Of a stretch of DNA of 6,345 bases, positions 1 to 5,297 are shown one piece after another. The stretch spans positions 1-6,345 of the forward strand of contig CANIMS010000101.1 in the NCBI GenBank assembly GCA_947468785.1, read 5' to 3'. The translations under genes were made by a program, and so were the position numbers. Below the pieces are notes generated by a model. The model was given only the letters and a program-made list of their open reading frames with translations. It was not told the DNA's origin and ran no database searches. This DNA comes from Betaproteobacteria bacterium. GTDB lineage: Bacteria; Pseudomonadota; Gammaproteobacteria; Burkholderiales; Burkholderiaceae. The first letter of the stretch is position 1; each line of letters begins with the position of its first letter.

Positions 1-1
1 C

Positions 2-670
2 CCTAAATTGAACTACGATTACACGCGCGACTTAGTTCCAGTAGCTTTGACTGCCAATATTCCTTTTGTTTTAGCTGTTCATCCCGCCTTTCCGCCAAAC
101 AATATTAAAGAGTTTGTTGCTTACTTAAAGGCCAATCCTAATAAGGTGAATTACGCTACAGCAGGAGAGGGGAATGTCACGCATCTCGCGACCGTGTTAT
201 TCCTTCAAAGTATTGGCGCACAAGCAACCCATATTCCTTATAAAGGTGAGGCTCCTGGTTTGGCAGACTTAATGGGTGGGCAAGTCCAATTTATGTTGGG
301 CAATTCCAATTCCTTAATTCCGCAAATTAAACAGAAAAATCTCAAAGGAATTTCAAGCGCTAGCTTAAAAAGAATGGCTGCCTTACCTGAGCTTCCCACC
401 TTGTCGGAAACTATTCTTCCAGGCGTAGAGTACGGGGCATGGTCTGGAGTGATGGCACCAGCAGGTACTCCACGACCCATTCTAACCAAGATGAACGCTG
501 CCCTGAATAAGGCCCTGCAAGATCCTGAGCTCAGAGACAAAATTATTAGCACTAGTGCCGAGGTACGTGGTTCAAGTGAGCAAGAATACGCAGCCTTCTT
601 AAAAGCGGAAGCAGATCGTTGGGGTAAGGTGATTCGCGGGCTTGGTTTGACGCTAGATGACAAGAAGTAA
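2..670 (+). CDS. Bug/TctC-family tripartite tricarboxylate transporter substrate-binding protein, 5'-truncated
   Basis: This is the C-terminal part of a periplasmic solute-binding protein of the Bug/TctC family, which captures carboxylates or related small molecules for a tripartite tricarboxylate transporter. The reading frame is open to the window edge, and 222 residues are visible. Family members are usually about 320-330 residues, so roughly the first 100, including the signal peptide, lie upstream. A TTG at position 8 is not a believable start, because the frame continues 5' and family-typical sequence (the YDYTRDLVPVA block) begins right there. Visible family blocks are NYATAGEGNVTHLA, the IPYKG ligand-loop motif, LADLMGGQVQFM, the LPELPTLSE block and the hinge motif MAPAGTP, followed by the usual Lys/Glu-rich C-terminal helix with a WGKVIR end. 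It ends at TAA 668-670, followed by a candidate terminator, so it probably closes a preceding transcript. The ligand cannot be predicted. The family call is very secure. Confidence 0.93.
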   Translation, partial: PKLNYDYTRDLVPVALTANIPFVLAVHPAFPPNNIKEFVAYLKANPNKVNYATAGEGNVTHLATVLFLQSIGAQATHIPYKGEAPGLADLMGGQVQFMLGNSNSLIPQIKQKNLKGISSASLKRMAALPELPTLSETILPGVEYGAWSGVMAPAGTPRPILTKMNAALNKALQDPELRDKIISTSAEVRGSSEQEYAAFLKAEADRWGKVIRGLGLTLDDKK

Positions 671-681
671 TTACTAGCTTC

Positions 682-707
682 ACCCCTATCTTGGGGTTTG
701 TATTCTT
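682..707 (+). terminator. Candidate Rho-independent terminator after the first binding-protein gene
   Basis: A five-base-pair GC-rich hairpin, ACCCC (682-686) pairing with GGGGT (693-697) around a 6-nt TATCTT loop, lies 12 nt after the stop codon. It is followed by a T-rich but interrupted tail (TTTGTATTCTT). The position is ideal, but the short stem and imperfect U-tract make it a weak to moderate terminator. Confidence 0.45.
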
Positions 708-758
708 AGGCCGCAATTGCTTTCCTAATTGGGATAAGCGCCAAAATTACAGCCTTTT

Positions 759-774
759 ATTGACAAGCGTCAAT
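759..774. promoter_or_regulatory. Perfect 16-bp inverted repeat over the -35 box, candidate operator
   Basis: The sequence ATTGAC-AAGC-GTCAAT is an inverted repeat with perfect 6-bp arms (759-764 and 769-774) and a 4-nt centre. It covers the candidate -35 hexamer. Dyads of this size at a -35 box are typical binding sites for dimeric regulators such as GntR, LysR or MarR types. No regulator gene is in the window, so the binding protein is unknown. As RNA it could form only a short hairpin, and it has no T-tract, so an operator is the better reading. Confidence 0.35.
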
Positions 775-787
775 TTAGGAGTAAAAC
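760..787 (+). promoter_or_regulatory. Candidate sigma-70 promoter for the organic-acid operon
   Basis: A consensus -35 box, TTGACA (760-765), is followed after a 16-nt spacer by TAAAAC (782-787), which matches 4 of 6 positions of the -10 consensus. Transcription would start near 794, giving a leader of about 45 nt before the ATG at 839. It lies in the only sizeable intergenic gap of the window, downstream of a candidate terminator, which fits it being the operon promoter. The -10 box is weak, as is common where an activator is needed. Confidence 0.45.
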
Positions 788-825
788 TAGCTACTACTAA
801 ATTTTAGTGACCCATTTTTAAGGAA

Positions 826-830
826 AAAGG
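826..830 (+). promoter_or_regulatory. Ribosome binding site of the second binding-protein gene
   Basis: The purine-rich run AAAGG ends 8 nt before the ATG at 839. It supports that start, which is also where a complete signal peptide begins. Confidence 0.55.
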
Positions 831-838
831 TACGCTGC

Positions 839-1798
839 ATGAAATTTCTGTCTCGATCACTGGTAATTGTTTTTTTATTCAGCGTAAATAGCGTTTTTGC
901 CCAAGCATGGCCCGCTAAACAAATCACCATTGTTGTACCTTTTGCTCCTGGTGGCAATATTGATATTGTGGGTAGGACGGTTGGTAAAGAGCTTTCTCAA
1001 ATACTGAAGCAACCAGTCATTATTGAAAACAAACCTGGTGCAGGTGGCATGGTAGGCGCAACTTACGTTGCAAAAAGTAAGCCCGATGGATATACCTTTT
1101 TGGTCAGTAGTAATGGATTAGTTACTACTACTCTTATTCGGAATGACCAACAACATAAAGATGATGAATTAGTCCCGATTACTCTGCTAACCGTGGCGCC
1201 ATCAGTCATTATTGCAAATAACAATAATCCTGCTTCAAACTTAAAAGAATTTATTACTAATTTAAAAGCAAGCAAAGACAATCGTGTGGTATTTGCTACG
1301 GCTGGAGTTGGAACAACACCGCACTTTGTCTCAGCACTTTTTAAGATAGCTGCTGATGCTGATGTGGAACCCATTCCTTACAAGAGCGGTGTTGATACTG
1401 TTACAGCTTTAATTGGAGGTCAGGTGCAACTTGCTGCTGAGTCTACCCAGGTAGTTACTCCAAAGATTAAAGCGGGAATGGTCAAGGCATTAGCCGTGAC
1501 TTATGATCAACGTTCCTCTAGCCTGCCAGATGTCCCAACCACTAAAGAATTGGGTTACCCCAGTATTTTTATTACCCATTTTGTAGGAATGATGGCGCCA
1601 GCAGGTACACCAGTGGATATTCTCGAAAAAATGAATCAAGCCAATCAAAAGGCTTTGCAGTCTCCAGAAGTAAGAAGTACTTTTACTAATGCTGGCACTA
1701 TTATTATTGGAGGTTCTAGAGCTAGTTTTGCGGAGTATTTGCAAAAAGAACGAGAGCGCCTAAAGGTCGTTGTACAAGATGCCAAGATGACGCAATAG
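839..1798 (+). CDS. Bug/TctC-family tripartite tricarboxylate transporter substrate-binding protein
   Basis: A complete 319-residue periplasmic binding protein of the Bug/TctC family, at the usual family length. The N-terminus is a Sec signal peptide: MKFLSRS, a hydrophobic core LVIVFLFSVNSV, and a likely cleavage after VFA at residue 21, giving a mature start at QAWPAK. The mature protein shows the family blocks in order: ITIVVPFAPGG (29-39) with Asp42 and Arg46, ENKPGAGGMVGA (63-74), PDGYT (82-86), IPYKSG (179-184), GGQVQ (193-197), SLPDVPTTKELGYP (228-241) and MAPAGTP (252-258). In solved Bug structures the two loops holding the PGG and PYK motifs contact a carboxylate of the ligand, so an organic acid ligand is likely. 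No membrane subunits (TctA/TctB) are seen; Bug proteins are often encoded away from them. The gene heads the apparent operon and ends 6 bp before the PrpF gene, so its ligand is probably the substrate of the enzymes downstream. Confidence 0.95.
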   Translation: MKFLSRSLVIVFLFSVNSVFAQAWPAKQITIVVPFAPGGNIDIVGRTVGKELSQILKQPVIIENKPGAGGMVGATYVAKSKPDGYTFLVSSNGLVTTTLIRNDQQHKDDELVPITLLTVAPSVIIANNNNPASNLKEFITNLKASKDNRVVFATAGVGTTPHFVSALFKIAADADVEPIPYKSGVDTVTALIGGQVQLAAESTQVVTPKIKAGMVKALAVTYDQRSSSLPDVPTTKELGYPSIFITHFVGMMAPAGTPVDILEKMNQANQKALQSPEVRSTFTNAGTIIIGGSRASFAEYLQKERERLKVVVQDAKMTQ

Positions 1799-1804
1799 TA
1801 TTTT

Positions 1805-3010
1805 ATGCCTCATACATTTTTAGCAGTAACAGCGGTAGATTCTCCAGAGCTTATTCCTGTAAGAGCAACCTTAATGCGTGGCGGCTCAAGTAAGGGCCTT
1901 TATTTCTTGGATTCGGATCTGCCTTCTGAAAAGATGATGCGCGATGCCATTCTTTTGGCAAGCTATGGATCTCCCGATGCTCGGCAAGTTGATGGAGTTG
2001 GGGGTGCAGATCCTCTCACCAGTAAAGCTGCAATCGTAGGCCTATCTCAGCGCGACGATGCTGATGTTGAATATACATTTTGTCAGGTAGGTATTGAGGA
2101 TGCCGCAGTCTCTACTGGTGGTAACTGCGGCAATATGCTTTCTGGGGTGGGAGCATTTGCGATTTTGCGCGGTTTAGTAAAGGGAGTCGATCCACTTACT
2201 ACGGTGCGGATTTTTACTACGAATACTCAGCAAGTCGTTATTGCCTCCATACCCACTCAAGGGGGTATTCCTGTCTGGGATGGTGATTGCGCCATTGCAG
2301 GCGTCCCGGACACGGGCGCTACTATTCGACTGGATTTTGGAGATTGCAGTGGAGCAGTCTCTGGAAAGTTACTACCCACAGGAAAATCGATTGACATAGT
2401 GAAAATCAATCATAAGGAGATTCCTTTGTCATTGATCGATGCAGCCACTCCTTTTGTTTTTGTTCGGGCAAGTGATATTGGCGCGACTGGATATGAAACT
2501 CCAGACCAAATGCGCAATAATTCTTTACTCATGGCCACACTAGAGCAAGTAAGGGGATGGGCAGCGGTTCAGCTCGGAATCGTTAGCAATCCAGAAGAGG
2601 CTTTAGCGAAATCTCCCAATGTTCCTCGTGTCATGATGATTGCCCCTACAGCCGATTATGAAACGCCTCAAGGAAAACGTGTTTCTAAACTTGAAGCAGA
2701 TGTTTGTGTGCGGCAATTAAGTATGCAAAAACCTCATAAAGCCTTGGCAGTAACTGGCGCAGCTTGTGCTGCTGTAGCAAGCGCTGTACCAGGCTCACTT
2801 CTAGAGCAACTGGTAGGAGGTGTGAAGAGCGTAGTAAGGCTTGGACATCCTAGCGGTGTATTAAGGGTTGCCGCCCAGTCGACATTGGTAGATGGACAAC
2901 TGAAAATTCAAAGCGCTCAAATAGAGCGTACCTGCCGTTTATTAATGGATGGATTTGTATATGTTCGAAAGAGCAAGATCCAAAATCTTTTACAGGGATT
3001 TAAAAAATAA
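1805..3010 (+). CDS. PrpF-family isomerase (aconitate isomerase / 4-oxalomesaconate tautomerase-like)
   Basis: A 401-residue PrpF-family protein with the diaminopimelate epimerase-like fold, at the normal family length (about 360-400). The family moves double bonds in unsaturated tricarboxylates: PrpF acts on methylaconitate, and GalD tautomerises 4-oxalomesaconate. Family signatures are all in place: MRGGSSKG (24-31), GVGGADPLTSKAAI (64-77) with Lys74, STGGNCGNMLSGVGAFA (103-119) with Cys108, GVPDTGATI, LLPTGK, IDAATPFVFV, AVTGAACAAVA, GHPSG (347-351) and RTCRLLMDGFVYV near the end. Lys74 and Cys108 match the positions of the catalytic Lys and Cys proposed for PrpF, so an active enzyme is expected. 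The ATG at 1805 is the only possible start before the conserved block. It has no clear Shine-Dalgarno sequence and lies 6 bp after the preceding stop, which suggests translational coupling. About 15 residues precede the conserved core. With no prpB, prpC or acnD beside it, a role in classical propionate catabolism is not supported. Confidence 0.92.
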   Translation: MPHTFLAVTAVDSPELIPVRATLMRGGSSKGLYFLDSDLPSEKMMRDAILLASYGSPDARQVDGVGGADPLTSKAAIVGLSQRDDADVEYTFCQVGIEDAAVSTGGNCGNMLSGVGAFAILRGLVKGVDPLTTVRIFTTNTQQVVIASIPTQGGIPVWDGDCAIAGVPDTGATIRLDFGDCSGAVSGKLLPTGKSIDIVKINHKEIPLSLIDAATPFVFVRASDIGATGYETPDQMRNNSLLMATLEQVRGWAAVQLGIVSNPEEALAKSPNVPRVMMIAPTADYETPQGKRVSKLEADVCVRQLSMQKPHKALAVTGAACAAVASAVPGSLLEQLVGGVKSVVRLGHPSGVLRVAAQSTLVDGQLKIQSAQIERTCRLLMDGFVYVRKSKIQNLLQGFKK

Positions 3011-3804
3011 TGATGACTACAGTTCCGAGTTCATTAGCTTTGCCATTACAAAGTAAGCCCCGTAAAACAGGTCGTACATCGATTATCGATTATGGCCCTG
3101 ACAATATGGGCTGGACTGGTGAGAATGGGGTAGCTGACCTACTTAATTGCGCTGGGAACTATATAGATTTCGCAAAAATTTATGCGTTGAACAGTTTAAT
3201 TATTCCACCTCAATCATTAAAAAGAATTATTGCTCTTTATAACAATGCCGATGTTGTTTGTTATTCAGGCGGAATTCTCTTTGAATATGCCCATCTTAAA
3301 AATGATGTAGCGGGCATGTTGAAGTTCTTGGCTGATTTGGGGTTTAAGGCTATGGAGCTATCAGAAAACTATATTTCTCTAACGGCAGATGAGCGCAATA
3401 GGTACTTTGATCAGTGCAAAAAAGCAGGTCTTTCGATCATTTATGAATTTGGTCGCAAGAATCCTGAAACGGTAATTAGTCTAGAGGAATTAGAGGCGCT
3501 GATAAAGGCAGTTTTAGATCAAGGTATTGAGCACATCATCCTAGAGGAATCGGAAATTACGATGACTGCCAAAAAGAATCCCAATGTATTAAAAGAGCTT
3601 GCTAAAAAGGAATGGTTTAAAGAGATTTTCGTTGAGGCTGATCCCTTTAGATTCCCACAAAATCATTTAAGCCTATTTCAAGATTTTGGTTCTCAGGTGA
3701 ACCTAGCCAATATTGCGCCTGGCCAGGCTCTTCGTTTAGAGGGGTATCGGCACGGAATTGGCAGGGCAGTCGACTACTCCATTTTTAAGCAATTTGGAAT
3801 ATAG
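3010..3804 (+). CDS. ComA / phosphosulfolactate synthase-family (HSA32-like) protein
   Basis: A 264-residue protein resembling the ComA family of TIM-barrel enzymes. The archetype adds sulfite to phosphoenolpyruvate to make phosphosulfolactate for coenzyme M; the family also includes Bacillus YitD and plant HSA32. Recognisable blocks are KPRKTGRTSIIDYGP (16-30), GNYIDFAKIYALNSL (49-63), YSGGILFEYA (85-94), GFKAMELSEN (111-120), IYEFGRKNPE (144-153), IFVEADPF (206-213) and NLANIAPGQALRLEGYRHGIGR (231-252), where Asn-Leu-x-Asn-Ile and the late Leu-Glu/Arg are family hallmarks. Blocks that look altered from memory of the family are GWGTS (here YALNS) and the E-x-R-E-S-G loop (here EESEIT, 179-184, lacking the Arg). 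The start ATG overlaps the PrpF stop by one base (TAATG), with AGGGA 11 nt upstream; ATG at 3013 is an equal alternative. No signal peptide is present, so it is cytoplasmic. Family membership is fairly secure. The true reaction is unknown, and coenzyme M synthesis is unlikely in this setting. Confidence 0.8.
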   Translation: MMTTVPSSLALPLQSKPRKTGRTSIIDYGPDNMGWTGENGVADLLNCAGNYIDFAKIYALNSLIIPPQSLKRIIALYNNADVVCYSGGILFEYAHLKNDVAGMLKFLADLGFKAMELSENYISLTADERNRYFDQCKKAGLSIIYEFGRKNPETVISLEELEALIKAVLDQGIEHIILEESEITMTAKKNPNVLKELAKKEWFKEIFVEADPFRFPQNHLSLFQDFGSQVNLANIAPGQALRLEGYRHGIGRAVDYSIFKQFGI

Positions 3805-3823
3805 GCTGGGTATGGTTTATAGT
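3794..3823 (+). promoter_or_regulatory. Possible internal promoter before the MmgE/PrpD gene
   Basis: TATAGT (3818-3823, 5 of 6 matches to the -10 consensus) follows TTGGAA (3794-3799, 4 of 6 matches to -35) after an 18-nt spacer. It starts inside the 3' end of the ComA-like gene and ends in the 62-nt gap. This gap is the longest inside the gene cluster and contains no convincing terminator, so read-through plus a secondary promoter is the likely arrangement. Chance matches of this quality are common in AT-rich DNA. Confidence 0.3.
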
Positions 3824-3856
3824 AGTAGCACTTACAACAACTTAAATTGATTTCTT

Positions 3857-3860
3857 GGAG
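3857..3860 (+). promoter_or_regulatory. Ribosome binding site that fixes the MmgE/PrpD start
   Basis: GGAG lies 6 nt before the ATG at 3867. The longer frame opening with TTG at 3855 would place the start codon on top of this site, so the ATG is preferred. Confidence 0.7.
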
Positions 3861-3866
3861 CATGTC

Positions 3867-5282
3867 ATGACAATGAACACAGATACAGCAGCCGCTTTGG
3901 AAGGCTTAACCTTAAGATTTGCCGAGTTAGTCCATGCCTTGAAATATGAGGCAATCCCCGATGAGGTGACTAAAAAAGCCAAATTCATCATTCGTGATGG
4001 CTTAGGAAATCAGATTGCTGCTTCTGCGATTAGTGAGCCTGCTCGCAAGGTGATTGAGATGGTCAAGGAGTGGGGCGGTAAGCCTGAAAGTACTGTAGTG
4101 GGTTACGGATTTAAAGTTCCTGCACCAATGGCGGCGATGTGTAATGCCATGATGGGCCATGGAGTAGAGCTAGATGATGCCCATGGATCCGGTCTCATTA
4201 AAGCTGGCTCAGTAATGGTTCCATCTTTAATGGCTTTGGCTGAGGCGAATAATAAAAGCGGTAAAGAAGTGGTCACTGCGTTAATTGCGGGATATGAAGT
4301 AGCGATACGAATCGCTAAAGCGATTAATCCTGGGCATAGACAGCGAGGTTTTCATACCACTGGAACGGTCTCTGCAATTGGTGTGGCAGCTGCTGGCGCA
4401 AAACTTTTGGGATGCGATGTGAATGGCATTGCTTCTGCAATTGGTTTGGCTGCGATGCAATCGGCAGGTATCCAATCTTATTTAGATGATCCCTGTATGG
4501 CTAAGCCGTTTAGCCCAGGTAAGTCAGCATTGAACGGAACAATGGCAGCAGTCATGGTTAGCCGTGGATTTACTGGTCCCAAGAAAGCCTTGGAAGGCCG
4601 CGAAGGATTTTTTAACGCCTATTGCGATGACATTCGTGTAAACGATTTACTCGATGGTCTTGGAGAAAAGTTTGCCATCATGGAGGTGGGCTTCAAGCCC
4701 CATGCAGCTTGTAGATATGCTCATGGACCGATTGATCTGGCACAACAATTTTTCCATGAGGATAATGTGCGCCTGCAAGATGTTGATTCCATCAGGGTCA
4801 ATATGTGTGAGCTCTCGATACGCCAAGCATCCAAACCAAAGCCACCCAATTTGAATGCTGCTATGGGTAGCACTCAGTTTAGTGTTGCCTTAGCCCTAGA
4901 GATCGGCCGCAATGGATTACGAGAGTATTGGGATGGATTTAAAAACCAAAAAATTCATGATGCCTCGTCTACACAAACCACTCTGATCTGTGAACCGGCA
5001 TATGGTGTTACAGGCAGGCAGGCTGCGGTTGAGCTGACCCTTAAGAATGGAAAAGTATTGCGTCGAGAGCAGCCTGAGCCAAAAGGTGAACCTGCTAACC
5101 CATTAACTGAGCAAGAGCTTTCCGATAAATTTACTGGCTTGGTAAAGATGGTCAAGGGCGCGCAAAATTTAGGCCCTGGACTCTCTGAAAAATTAATGAA
5201 TCTAGAAAATCAGGCTTCGGTTAAGGAAATTATTACCAGCCTCAAAGCTCAAGATGAAACGCCAGTATTGGCAGAGGCTTAA
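3867..5282 (+). CDS. MmgE/PrpD-family protein (2-methylcitrate dehydratase / cis-aconitate decarboxylase superfamily)
   Basis: A 471-residue cytoplasmic MmgE/PrpD-family enzyme, at the usual length (about 450-480). Known members dehydrate 2-methylcitrate (PrpD), decarboxylate cis-aconitate to itaconate (CAD/IRG1) or epimerise iminodisuccinate. Hallmarks are GHGVELDDAH (97-106), IAGYEVAIRIA (140-150), GFHTTGT (161-167) with His163, KPFSPGKSALNG (213-224) with Lys213, GFTGPKKALEGREGFFNAY (234-252) and FKPHAACRYAHGPID (276-290) with His279 and His286. The acidic DD-H cluster, the GFH histidine, the KP lysine and the late histidines are the positions that line the active site in the family, so the enzyme looks intact. 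It is closer in style to the many uncharacterised MmgE/PrpD proteins found beside Bug-type transport genes than to canonical PrpD. ATG 3867 is chosen because of the GGAG 6 nt upstream; ATG 3873 is also in frame. It lies 62 nt after the ComA-like gene and 15 nt before the flavoprotein gene. The exact substrate is undetermined. Confidence 0.92.
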   Translation: MTMNTDTAAALEGLTLRFAELVHALKYEAIPDEVTKKAKFIIRDGLGNQIAASAISEPARKVIEMVKEWGGKPESTVVGYGFKVPAPMAAMCNAMMGHGVELDDAHGSGLIKAGSVMVPSLMALAEANNKSGKEVVTALIAGYEVAIRIAKAINPGHRQRGFHTTGTVSAIGVAAAGAKLLGCDVNGIASAIGLAAMQSAGIQSYLDDPCMAKPFSPGKSALNGTMAAVMVSRGFTGPKKALEGREGFFNAYCDDIRVNDLLDGLGEKFAIMEVGFKPHAACRYAHGPIDLAQQFFHEDNVRLQDVDSIRVNMCELSIRQASKPKPPNLNAAMGSTQFSVALALEIGRNGLREYWDGFKNQKIHDASSTQTTLICEPAYGVTGRQAAVELTLKNGKVLRREQPEPKGEPANPLTEQELSDKFTGLVKMVKGAQNLGPGLSEKLMNLENQASVKEIITSLKAQDETPVLAEA

Positions 5283-5284
5283 TC

Positions 5285-5289
5285 AGGAG
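5285..5289 (+). promoter_or_regulatory. Ribosome binding site of the flavoprotein gene
   Basis: A strong AGGAG begins 2 nt after the MmgE/PrpD stop codon. It is 8 nt from ATG 5298 but only 2 nt from the in-frame ATG 5292, so 5298 is the better start. Confidence 0.75.
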
Positions 5290-5297
5290 TTATGACT

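Larger units (their letters stand above)
671..838. other. Intergenic control region between two binding-protein genes
   Basis: This 168-nt stretch is the longest non-coding part of the window. From 5' to 3' it holds a candidate terminator, a candidate promoter with a dyad over its -35 box, and an AT-rich leader ending in a ribosome binding site. I see no small reading frame with a credible start and no structured RNA in it. Confidence 0.6.

Noticed and set aside
238..663. 141-residue minus-strand frame opposite the first binding-protein gene
   Set aside because: It lies wholly opposite a well-supported gene of a known family, has no recognisable protein features and no promoter context; it is a shadow frame.
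1063..1374. Minus-strand frames opposite the second binding-protein gene, including 1490-1744
   Set aside because: Shadow frames of a conserved gene, with unnatural composition and no ribosome binding sites.
451..1611. Near-identical 21-nt segments at about 451 and 1591, one in each binding-protein gene
   Set aside because: Both encode the conserved family motif MAPAGTP, so the match reflects shared protein ancestry and not a mobile or regulatory repeat.
1805..3010. Assignment of the gene as prpF of the methylcitrate cycle, with the MmgE/PrpD gene as prpD
   Set aside because: No prpB, prpC or acnD accompanies them, and the presence of a flavoprotein, a ComA-like protein and a Bug protein points to a different pathway; only family-level names are justified.
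3855..3866. TTG start giving a four-residue longer MmgE/PrpD protein
   Set aside because: The TTG overlaps the GGAG ribosome binding site, which is correctly spaced for the ATG at 3867.
4281..5155. Short frames on either strand inside the MmgE/PrpD gene
   Set aside because: The frames at 4281-4475, 4654-4854 and 4955-5155 show no family motifs and overlap a fully conserved coding frame.
5292..5297. Earlier in-frame ATG for the flavoprotein
   Set aside because: It is only 2 nt from AGGAG, too close for efficient initiation; the ATG at 5298 has 8-nt spacing.
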